A DNA stretch of 64,000 nucleotides. Source: Dromaius novaehollandiae (taxonomy: Eukaryota; Chordata; Aves; Casuariiformes; Dromaiidae). A program made the position numbers and the translations under genes. The DNA is taken from contig NC_088110.1 in assembly GCF_036370855.1 (NCBI RefSeq), positions 23,679,501 through 23,743,500 on the forward strand. The letters are read 5' to 3'. This document shows positions 13,901 through 25,900 of this stretch, piece by piece; the first letter of the stretch is position 1; the number at the start of each line of letters is the position of its first letter. The notes beneath the pieces are model-generated. The model searched no databases. It had not been told where the DNA came from and was given only the letters and a program-made list of their open reading frames with translations.

Positions 13901-16900
13901 GGGACAGCGCAGCCCGGGATCACTGCCTGGAAACCAGAGCCGCCTTATCTGCGGCTTCTGCCCCCGGGGACTTGGAGATGCTGCCGGTGTTTCCTGCGCG
14001 GCAGCATCGCCGCTTCCCTGGCTCAGCCGCGCAGCGCGGACGGGGAGGAGCGCCTTATTAGCGCAGCTCTTTGTGCGATGCCCTTGAGTGATTTTTTTCC
14101 AGGTGTAAGTGCCAGGGGAGGCTGTACCAGCGCTTCGCATTCTTTCATGTCGGCAGGGTTTTGCCCTTTCTCCCAGCGTGGCTCTGACAGCAGCCTCAGC
14201 TCTGCTGCGGCTGGAATACAAACAAACCTCCCTGTTCAGAGCATGACAGGAATTCGTTCCAGGCTGGGGCTTTTTTTCTAGTTTTCCTTTTTTCCTCCTG
14301 CTGGATGCTCCAGGGCTCTCTGGAGAAGTTTTGAGAGTGGAGATCAGTTGCTTAACCCCTGCTCTCCTGGGAGCAGGCAGCTCCACCGCAAAGCCGCCGG
14401 CTCTCGCGCATGGGGCGGACTGCAAAGCAGGTTCAAGCTGCAACGCAGTTCCCATCACCCGGCAGAGTCGGGGGAGAGGAACCGGCACATTGAGACGTCT
14501 GCATCCGTACGTCTCCTGGAACGAGCCATTAGGGCAGTTGGAGGGTCTGTTCTCTGCTCGCTGAGCACACAGCGGCTGCCATTAGTGCTAATGGGAGTTA
14601 GGCACGCGCACTGAGAGGAAAGAATGCCCCTGAGCTACAAATCTACTTGGCAATTTTATTATGTAAATAAATGGTGCTTGCACATACACCTGCTGCTGCT
14701 GCTGCTCGTGGTGATGTTCGTGGCAAGATACGTAAACAAACAGCGATTCCGTTCTAATAGATTTATTTCCTTTCTTGTGAGCCGTTAAATTACCTCTGGA
14801 TTTCATGCAGGTACAAATCTGTAGCAGTGCCGAAATCTCGCTCTGCCTCGCTGGACTGTGGCCCGCCAGGCGCGACAGCCACCTATTACTCTCAGATGTT
14901 TGGGGAAGGCACGTTAGCCGCCAGCATCATCCTTGGTGGGTCGGTTTCTTTGGATGTCCCCACCTCCCTCCGGGCTCCTGCCACGGCAAGGCCCAATCCT
15001 GGTTGCAAGGGAGACAAGAGCAAACCTCCCGGTACTGGACCGAGCCCCATCTAGGAAAGCAGACTCCCTGCCCAGCTCCCTCCATCTGACTAGAGGACAA
15101 AACTCTCCTCCCTTCAGATGGGTTGAAGCAGAGCTTCAGAAACTGCTCTGCACCTTGTGAAGGCTCTGGATTTTGCTTGGAAGTCCTTTCCCCCCCTCCC
15201 CAGCATCAGTGCCAGGGTCCGTCAGGCTCTCTAACGCCGTGCAGTTATTGCCAGGAGCTCCGAGGAGAGCAGCCAGCTCCTCCAGCGGCCGATTTGCCTG
15301 TTCCCAACCACAGAAACATATCTGCTAGCTGCAGCTGTTGTGCCGCTCTCCTCTCCCCCGCTCCGTGGGTACGGCGATGTCCTTTGGCAGGGAGACGGAT
15401 AGCAAGTAGGTACAGCCGCTGCCAGTGGGAGCGCGGGGCGGTTGGTGCCAGCATCCGTGCCGCCTCCCGTGGCACCCCCAGGGCCTCCGCTTCGAGAAGC
15501 GCGGTGCCGGCACGGTCCCCCGGCGGAGATCTCGTCCCCGGCGGCTCTGCTGGGAAGGGTTGAGTCACCGTGGAAAGGCTTTTCCCCTTCACCCAGGCAG
15601 AATCCAAGCAAATGGGAGCCCTGGAAGTTACTGGGGAGGGGAGATGGTTTCCTCATGAATAATTGGTGCATTATTAATATGCATGTGTTTTTAAAGAAGT
15701 TTCAAACTCTCCCTCTCTGTCTCTGTCTCTTCCCCCTCAGCAGCCTTTGATGCTTTATTAATGATTGCAGTGGAAACCAGTCAAACACCACCCTCGATTT
15801 GCTGAAATGAGAATAGTGCCTGTGAGCAGACTGACTCGCTGTGCGAAGGTGGCTCATTTATTTGTGGTCATTGTGTTTTGCAAGTGTGGGGAAAGCATTT
15901 TGCTACTGCAGGCAAACAGGTGGGTCTAAAGGGCCGTGCCTGGCCCTGAGCAGCCACTCCAAGGCAGCAGCAAACTGTGCCCTGGCAGTTCAGCAGGTCT
16001 TGCAGTTGCAGGCTGCGCAGGGTGGGAAAGATGTGCAGAAAGCAGGAGGCAGAGATTTAAACTTTATGCCCTGGATCAGTAGTAACAAGAAATTTTTCAG
16101 GGCTTCCTATAACTCAAAAGAGAATCTAAGAACTCGAGGGGAGGACAGGGTTAGATGTTGTTTCTGGTTAAATTTGATGCCAGGAGACTGCAAAAGGGGC
16201 CCAGCCTTTTCCTGCCACGTTTCCCTTTTGGAGCAGCCAAAGAAGCTGAGGCAGCAATGGTGAAGCCGAAGAAGAACGGAGTAAAACCCGGGAAAACAGC
16301 CTTTCACATAAGTCGTTTTCCACCTCTCTGTGCCACACGTAACATGCCTTGCAAGCAAGCTACTTCTCAGTAGCAGCTTGTTCTAGCAGCCCGGACACGT
16401 GCTAAGGTCCCATCAAAGGTGATGAGGGAATGGTGAGGCCAGTTTTCCCCTTACTTGGCTTCTGGGATCTTTTATCTCCTTCCTCTGAAACAGAGGAATT
16501 GCCAGGGTCACAGAGGAGGTGCAGGGCAGGGCGCCTGGCTTGATATCAAGAATGAAACCTCAGAGTGCCGGCACAGCTGGAGCTTTGTTGCTTCTTCCAT
16601 AGGGTGGGACCTGCCCCGTTTCCTAGGGTCCTCCTGGCATCTTACCCAAAATGTCCCCATCGTCGCACTGTCCCCTGCTCCCTCCCCAGGGCCTTTATAG
16701 CTGTGGTTGTTAGTCTTTGGGGAGTTTTGCTGGTCCTTCTGGGACCTTATTCCTCCACCTGCGAAAGAAGAGGGATAATAACTGCTTGTTAGTTGTATAT
16801 GCTGAAAGCCGTGGATGAAAGGCGGTATTAGCAGGAAAAGGTGAGCCGAGATCCTTTTGCGCCCAGCCAGGATTATCTGTGGGAGATGTGACATGCACTG

Positions 16901-19900
16901 CAGCACAACAGGCCTTTGCAACGGAGCAAAAATCCTGAATTTCAGAAGTGCTAATTACTGTTAATTAACTACAATTTGTGCTGGTAACCTCTGGAGCAGC
17001 CCGTTCTTAGCCAAGATGGCTGACAGCAGTGACAAACGTTATTCATTTCCATGTAATAAATCAAGCTAAAGTTGCTTCTGTTATTTAGCCTATCATTTAG
17101 CATTTCATTAAATAGATATGTACACATATATCATCATTGCCGAGGCTGTGTCAATCCCCTTCAGGAGAAAGGCTGCCTCTAATCAATCCCAGCAGTGCAG
17201 CACACCAAGGAAAGGCTCAGGAGTCGCTGGGTTCAGGTAGCATCTCGCTGCATATCCATCGCTCATTGGTAGCTGATCAGCCACTTGTGTCTGCTCATCT
17301 CGTGTGACCGGTACTCGACCACAGAGCTGCTGGCAGAAACGGTGGTGTTGCTTTTAAGGGGAGATCTGGCCAACGGAGAGCTGAGGCCTCTCTCGGGTGG
17401 ATCAGAGCCGACTCCTGAGCCGAGAGCTGACCTGCAGCCCTCGACGAGGTCCGTGTTGGAGAAAGCACGCTTATGCTGGGCCGTGTGCTGTTGGGTTTTC
17501 CTTGAGCTCTGACATGGTAACAGCAGCAACATATAGCTGGGAGAAGGGAAAGGGAAGTCTTGTGGTTGTTAGTGCTGAGCTGGGGTTCAGAGCTGCTCTG
17601 TGCCATTTCGGTGAATTGCTTAATCTCTGCACCTCCTAAAGAGGGGATGATAGTTCATGAGAGCATTGCTGCGGTATGTAACAGCATGACACTGGGGCCA
17701 TAAGGGTGAAGCATAGCCAGCAGCGCCCTGTGTTTTGTGGGAACAACATGCTGGAGGAGGAGGAGGAGGAAGAGCGCTGGACTGCGTGGGAGATGGGCAT
17801 CCATCTGCAGGAAGCGGTTTACTGTTTCCTAAGGCTGCAGCCAGGAATGGGGTTAGGAGCGTGCGCTGTCCTGGAGGATTCTGGGTGCATTTGAGGCAGA
17901 GGGAGGTTTGCTAGCTGTTGACGCTGCCCCATGCACTGGAAAGGTCCCCTCTGCTTGCTGTTGGTTTTTGCTGAGCTGGAGAACATGTCCACTTTCACAC
18001 CAGGCAGGAATAAAGGAGAAGGTGTGGCGTTAAAATGAGCCAGGGAGCCACAAAGAATAGCAAAATACTGGTGCTCTAGTGGGTATTTTGGGCACACACA
18101 GCTCTCATGCCCCTGAGAAACCTGTGCACCGTCAAGGAAGAGCAGCTAACGCTCTTGTCCAATGCGAGCAGCACTGGGCTGCGTCCTCTGTGTTTTGATG
18201 AACGTGCTGGTGCTGAGCAGAGGTAGGAGCCCTGTGCCAGAGCCCTGCCGATCTCGCCGTGTCCCCTCGTGGAGTCCAGCCTTGAGCTGGGGCTCCCCTT
18301 CCCCTGCACAGGGTCCTGGATCTGGAGCTGGGACGCCTCGGGGTCTATCCTGGGCCCTTCACCACTTTGCCCCTGCGTGGTCTTGGCGTGGTAGCCGTCC
18401 CAGCCTCAGCCCAAGTTCACGCTGCCTGTGCGCTGCAGCGGGCCTCCCTGCCCGTGGCCGATAGCTCCCAAGGACAGGCAGTCGCTGTGGCCTGGTGTGG
18501 GACCAGCAAACTCATTTCACTGATGTCAGAGCAGCAGTCAGACTCCTGCAAGCGTCCAGCTGCAGCGGTGCGTGCTCTCTGCAGCTGTGGCCTGCACTCC
18601 CACACCCCAGCACCTTGCGTCGGGTTCAGGAGAGGGGTCGGGGTCTCGCTGCTTGAGAACTTTCTGGTTGGGTTGCCCCATCTAAGGGGCTAAAGAGAAG
18701 AGCTCCGATTTGTCCATGCGGCACCGTGTATTCGGTGCCCTCACTCTCCCAGTGCTCCATAAATAAATTCCCCTAGTCCATCCCAGCACACTGAATCAAT
18801 CTTGTTTAATAGACTGGAAAGCTTATTGCATGGCGGCAGGTCGCAAGGAGTGTCGAGGTGATGGATTGCGCCTTCCTGGAGTCGAGCATCGTTGATGTAT
18901 AATGAAATATTTATGATTTATTCCAGCTAATAAACTGGAGTGAAGTGTGTGATGTATGTGAGCAGATGGGGGATCTATTGATGCAGTTTTCATGGTGTGG
19001 GGGAGGGAAAGGTTTATGTCCGTAACGAGCAGACATAGCCCAGCTTCCCGTCCCTCCGTCCCACAGGGTGGGCACCTCGCTCCGGAGAGGACACCCGAGC
19101 TGGTTCCTATGGCTCTTCTTTAACACTCGCCTTCTGGTTGTTTGTCCACCCCACATCTCCACCAGAACTTTTCTCAAGTGCAGGAAGCCTGTGGCAGTGG
19201 GTAGAGGCAGTTTCTTTGAGCGTTGCATTTGGGGCAGTGTCCAGCTGAGAGCGGTGCAGGCAGCTTGTTCCAAGAGGAGGAGGAAGACCGCGCCGCGCTG
19301 TCCCTGGCCCGTGGGCAGGGAGGCTGCAGGAGGGCCATTGCCACGACAGGCTCTGTGACTTCGCACTGGTGTGTCTGCGTTACCTATGAAAATAATTTCC
19401 ATGGATCTGTGAGATCAGCGAGACCCTTGACTGCACTGGAAGGAGCAGGGAAATTTGAAGCCCATGAAGAGAAGCGCTTGTTCATGTGATGCACGATGAG
19501 CAGGGGGAATGCGTTGCAGTCCCACCACGGCATTGCACACATCAGCGTTTGAGTTTACAGGTGACCGCTGCAAGCCTTCGCTCTGCCCCTTTGTGTCTCC
19601 ACACACACTCGGTTGTGTTTGTGCTTGTGACAATCTGGCCTGGGGTTGAGACTTGCTCGTGTCCTCCGCATGCCAAGCGGTGTTCAGGCAGAGGGGAGCT
19701 GAGCCCCAGCCTTTTGCTCAGGGCCGGCTTCACACTGACGAGCGTGTCGGGATCAGAGGTCAGGAGCTCCTGGCTCTTCGCCACCTGCCCAGGCTGCTGG
19801 GCCAATCCTGCCTGGAAAATAAACCATCACCTTAATCGCTGGTGTGTGGCTGCCAGCGGGTGAGCTCTGCCTCTGCCCTAGTATGGACCAGGAGCATCAA

Positions 19901-22900
19901 CAGCATTTTAGGGAAAGTGGGGGAAGTGGGGGGCACAGAAGAGTTAATCCCCGGCTCAGAGGCTGATGCACAACCTTCTGCCCGCTGCTCTGTGCCGTGG
20001 AAAGCCGAGCGAGCGAGGCTGTTCCCCCCTCCGCATCCAGCCGCTGTCCTGCCAGCTGTTCCCTTTTCTGCCTAATTAGGCTCTGTTTCGGAGTGCTTTG
20101 AGATCCTCGGCTGAAAGGCACCGGAGAAGGGCAAAGAATGATTTTTCTGACTGCCTCGCTGAAAGCTTCCCAGGGGTCTGCCAGCCGGGACCCTGCCTGT
20201 CTCTCCAACACGCTCGTTCGGAGAGTGCGGCAATTCTCCAGGTACAGGCTGGGCGGAGGAACACGGGAGGGAGCACGCCTTGCTCTGTCTTTGCCGTTTC
20301 AGAATGAGGGATCGTCGTGCCAGGAAGGCAGCTGACAGCAGGGGATTCCTCCTGGAGCTTGGAAAAAATAGCTTAAAGGCTCCCAAAAGAGCAGGTGTCG
20401 AGCCCTGGTGCAGGAGCGGCTCCGGCGCAGGTCCGCAGTAGCACCGTTCCCTCCGACAGGCCTGTGCTGGGCACATTCTCCTCCCCCCCAACAGCCCTTT
20501 TAATGCCGTGTAGCAGCTGCATGTCAAGGGGAACAGAGTTGGCTTAAGGTTGTTTTTCTGCTCGGTGCAGCTGGAATGCGAAGCCACGCTGAAGCGGTCA
20601 GTGTTCATTTCTCACGGTGATTACGGCTCCGTTCCTACCCCAGCCCTTAGAGCGGGGACGCGGCTTTGAGAGGGGCTGTGCAGCGTATCCCCCGGCGGAG
20701 CTCTAGCAGGAGGCCTCGCTTCTGCAGGGGAGCATGACCGATTAAAACACTTTCTCAGAGGTAGTTTCTAGTTTGGCCGAGCAAACGGGTACATCCAGGA
20801 GAGCTGCCCACATCTGCAAGCAGAGCTAAGCGGCTGAACCGTTCGTTCCTCTGCTAGCGCAGGTGACAAGATGTGCGCCGAGCGAGCTGATGGTGGAAGA
20901 GTGTGCTGCAAATGCCGTGGCGGGGTGGGGACGGTCTAGTCGCGGTGGGGTTAGAGCTGATGTCCTCTGAACCCCCGGGTAAAGCGTGTCAAATCCAGTG
21001 TCCCTGAAGGGCCAGCTCTGCTGAGAAGCAGCTGGAGCTGAGCGACCACCTGGCTCGTGCTGGAAGAGCACCTGGCCACCCGGCTTGTGACACCCGTGTC
21101 CCTGCGGTGGAGGCTGTGGCCCGTGGTGGCTTTCTCCAGCGTGCAGTGGATGGTTCCCTGGCATGCAGTGCCCTGGCACTGCCGGCTGCGCAGCTAGCAG
21201 CACTTTCCAGGCTGGGCCGTCACCGGAGACTGTCCCGGGCACGTCACCTGCAGAGTGGAAGTGAGGGAGCTCGGGTGGAGGTTCCCTTGCCTGTCCGGGG
21301 CAGAGCACGGGACTGTCCCCAGAGAGGCAGCTGCACGCCTCCTCCGTGTCACTCTGGTTTACAGTGTCCTTGGTGGAAAGGTGGGTTTGGGAGGTCCCTG
21401 CTCTCCACCCCAACTCTCCGAGTAGCACCAGCCTGGGCTCTTCACGGTCGAGACTAGTTTGTAAAATCTGGAATGATTCATTAACAACAAAGGCCCTGAT
21501 TAATATTCTGTTCTACTTCAAACACACGTTCTCCTGCCCGCTAGCTTTCCCCACACCTCCGAGATGTTACTTTCCTCTCTGGACTCCTCATGTTCACATT
21601 TTTACGCAGGCACTTCGGAAACCTGGAAAAGCCACTCCAGCAGCCAGGAGCCTGTTAAACAAGCAGCTCCAACCTGCTGGGTCTGCAAGCACTTTCCCCC
21701 AGGAGCAAATCACTTAGCGAGATAATCAGGGTGGGAGAAGGAGGTGCGCAGAGCCTAGCCTTGCCTTGGAGCACGTTCACGCTGGGCAAGGGCTGTGCCT
21801 TGCGCCGAGGCATGGGTTTTGCAGCATCCGACCATGGAGCTCCCCATGACAGAATTGGCTGCCGCCATGGCAGGAGGGTAAAATAACCTACTTTTTGCTT
21901 CTCATCAAAATACATTTCCTTTCAAAGGGATTTTTTGCTCTTTCCCAGTACCTTCTGTTGTGCTGTACTTGGTCTACAAAAGCATTGCATGATTACAAAC
22001 AAGGGTATCGGGGAAGTTTGCGGACCACCCTGCCACAGGGTGCTTTTGACCATGGGGAGAGGGAGTCACGACTGTCCCGGTTCTCGGTCTCTCAGGGGTT
22101 GCATCTGCAGAAACACGGGCCCTGCGGTCGAGCCAGGCTGGGTAATACACAGAGCGGGGTGAGGCTTCCTTCTCCAGCGCCGGAGCTGTGTGCAGTGCTT
22201 CTTCTAACACCTCCTGTCCACTTCCAACACAGTGTTTGGACAATATCTTCTTAAACCATCCATCCCTCTTTCTTGCTCTTGCCCTTTGAGCATCAGCTAG
22301 GTCTGGCCTTTGTGGACAGTCTTGTCCAGGCACCTCTGTCATGTGCCATCTCTTACAAGTGCCACTGTGAAAGCAGGACTGAGGTCAGACCTGCGTTGGG
22401 GCCAGGCTGTCCTAGCCACACTGTTCGTGCCTGGAGGGACCCTGGGAAGGCTGTGCACGAGGCTGAACTCAGCTCCTGACTCCTGTATTCACTGGCATCT
22501 GTTTCCTGCTGCTTTTCCCTGCAGCTTTCCTAAGTAAATCCTGCCTGAGAGTTACCAGCATCTGAGCTGGGGCTGTTCTGCTTCAAGCCCCTCTGGTAAA
22601 GCAGCCAGGGAAGTGATAGTTGCAGTTTTTCATGTTGTGGCTGCAAACAGCAAAACGTGCTCGATCTGATGCTCGAGGGCTGAGCTTCGTTTGTGGCGTT
22701 GGTAGGCAGTGCGTGGCTCTGGTAGGTAAACGTTGCAGAGCGTATCCTCTGGTGCCCGAGCTGTCCTTCCCCTCGTCTGGTGGGGAGGCACCTCGTGCCT
22801 GTTGGAAAAAGGCTGGCACTTCTCTGCAGAGCATTAGACACAAAGGAAAAGGGTTGTAAATAACGTGGAGGTAGTGAAAAACCTAGAAGCCAGGAAAGTC

Positions 22901-25900
22901 CATATAACAGTTTGCAAGTCAGTGTAGTGACCCATTGCTCTGTTGTAGTCTCAGTGTGCTGGTTTTCTGCTCGCAGACCCACAGCTGAAGCTCTCACAAG
23001 GGACCGGAGGTGACAGTGTCGTTGCATCAAGGCTGGCAGCACATGTTCCCAATCCGTCTTTTCTCTCTCCACCCTTCCAGGCACCCAGGTAACATCTGTC
23101 CTGGTGAACAGCGAGTGAGATCTCCGCTCCGCCTTGCTCGCAGCGGTGGTTGTGTCTATAGCGGACTCCTCCTGGCATGCAGCTTCTGCAGGGCTGAGGG
23201 TAGCAGCCATCTACCAAGCACCTCTGCCTAATGAAGCCCAGCGGGCCAAACCCATTATGAGGGCGACATTATTGCTATTCTCTAGTGACTGTGCTTTGTA
23301 ACGAGAGGCATCTGATCTCAGTGTTCAGGGTTTTCCCAGCAAGTCCTAAAACACTCCTGGCTCTAGATCTGAAACAGGCTAAAGAGCCTGTTCCTCTTCC
23401 TTTACCTGAAAACTCTGGGTCTTTCCTGTGCATTTCTTCTATCTCAGAACTTCTCCAAGAGGTTAAGCATTTCATTTCTCCAGCCAAAGTGTTCTCTTAG
23501 TCAATAATTAGTTCAAATATTTGCTTACGACAGCTTTGATGTAGAACTGTTGCAGTGTTTGCTAGGATCAAGCTGACCGGGGTGCAATGGTGCTAGCACA
23601 GAAAGTCCGGGAAGATTTTGCTTCTGTAGCTCTTTGGGACAAAAAAGGCCCTTGTTTAGCGTGTCCTGGGAAAGCCGTTCGGGCGCCGTGTTACCGGGAG
23701 AGCTCTCCGCTCTGCAAAGGAGGCACGCAGAGTAACCGCCACAGGACATCCGTGCTGGCAGAACCGCAAGGGCTCTTTCATCTTTCTAACAAGTGTTTTG
23801 CAACTTGAAGAAGCTGTCATTGCAGAAACGCTCTGGAGTTTGGGTTTGGAACAGGGGCTCTGTTGCAGCTTGCCTGCTTTAGGGCGTGCGTTTGGGTAAG
23901 GCACGCGTTTAAGGTACAGCAGCCAATTCCAGGTAACTATGCACAAGCCTTCCCTACAAATATAAACGATCTTACCCAACAGCTTCATTTTTAACACAAA
24001 GGTGGTCTGAAAAAGGTCTTTTTTGCCTTTAACTCGGCACCTGATGGTGCAGTGCATGCCCAGGACTGCGGTAACCACGGGTTGGGATGGAGCGGTACCC
24101 ACGGTGCCCGTACGCTGATGAAACGTCCGCAGCTCGCTCCGCGCGCGCCGAGCGGGCAGTGCTCCAGGCAGCTCGCCGGGGAGGCTGGCCCGGCCACCCG
24201 GCCGCGTCTCTTCCCTCGTTGCTTAGGGCTGTGCCGCTCGTGCCAGCCTGCTGCGTGTTATATATAGCGTTGCCTGAAACTCCCGTGCCGTCACCCCGCC
24301 CCCAGCTCAACTGGTGCAGGAGCCTTTTCAGTATGTGACGCAGCAGAGCCTTTAACATTTCGCAGAACAGATGCCCACGGAGCATCTTGAAACAAATCCA
24401 AAGGTAGCAGTGACGGCTGCTGTCAGGGAAACAATAATCCCATGGCCTTGCGAGCATCAGCTGTGCCTGGGCGCAGGAGCGGAGCCAGGCACAGCAGAGG
24501 CTTCTTCCGCTCCCCGCTTTGTCTGGTGAACGAGCCTGGTCGGAGGGGTCCCAAGCAAGCAGAGGCGGAGACGCGGTGTCAGAGACCGCGATCTTCTCAT
24601 CCTCCCAAATCTCCTTCCCCGCGCAGCTGGCTGCAAGGAAGGAAATCCTCTTTCTGTCTCTGTGCCGCGGCGGGCACCTGAGCACGGGCACGTTTGTCCT
24701 GGCCCTGCTGTCGTGGGTTGCTTGGGGTGGTTCCTGCGCAGCAAGACGGGAAAAGGCTTTGGGAGCGATGCCGACGGAGGGGGGAGAGGTGGTGGGGTTG
24801 CTGCCCTGGGCGCTGTGATGTTGGGGTTCAGCTCTCCCAAGCTGGGCTTGTCTCTCCTCTGTGAGCTCACGTGAGTCTTCTTAAAGATAAAATAACGGTA
24901 GCACTGGACAGCTGCTGCAGCAGAACTGCCGCGAGGCTGCCGGGGCAGGACGAGGTGCAGCTTCGGGCAGCCCAAGGCTCTGGGTCCCATTCTGCAGAGA
25001 TGCCACGTAGAGGTGGAACACCCGAAAAGCGGGGTGAGTTAAAAAGCGGGTGGCGTGTGTGGCAGCGCGCTCCCCGCGACGGGCCTGGCCTCGAGGTGCA
25101 AGGCGCTGGGTGCCGGGGGGAGCAGCGGTCTGCCGGCAGCAGCACGGACGCCCGCAGCCGCGTTGGCAGCGGGGTAGCCCTGCCCTGAAGGCTTTACAGT
25201 CTTGTCCAGGGAGGAGAAGCGGCTAGGCGATAGTAAAGACAGTTGTCCCCGTTTCACGCAGCCGGAGATGGTGTTTCTGGAGCAGGATCACATAAGCAGC
25301 TCAATACTGAACACAGAGTTTTATGGCCCCCTCGCAGTCCTTCCCGCGGTGACGTGCCGGGTGCTCCCCGGGCGCCCCGGGAGCCGCGAGCGTGGCCGGC
25401 TGGGCAGGAGGGTGGGCAGGAAACGTGGCAGGGAAGGTTGTGTGCCCTTCTGGCAGAAAAGCGCCGTTCCCTGCTCAGCAGTCCCACCCGTCGTCTCCGT
25501 TTCCCCGGCAGCCTGGGGAGGGGGTATCCGTACCAGCAAAGTGCGCAGAGACGGCTGGGTGAGAAGCGCAGCAATCTGCAGCCCTGTGGAGGTGGAAGCC
25601 TGCGTAATGGAGCAGAAAAAGCTCCGGTTGCCGTGGGGGACCGCGTGCGACGGTGACTGCCGGGCCGCGTGCAGGTGCTGAGCCCGGCTGTGTGCGGCTG
25701 GGGCCGGAGCGCTGGGCACACCGGATAGGGACCAGTGTCCGGAGCCCCGGGGAGGAGGGAGCAGCCCTTGCCGCTGGGCCTTGGTGCAGTTTCAGGTTCG
25801 GGAATGATGCTTTTAATACTGTTTTAAGGGAGCATGTGGGGGAGAGTCATTAAGCAAACGACAGCATCCTTTTAACTAGTCTCCCCGGCGCAGGAAATCC

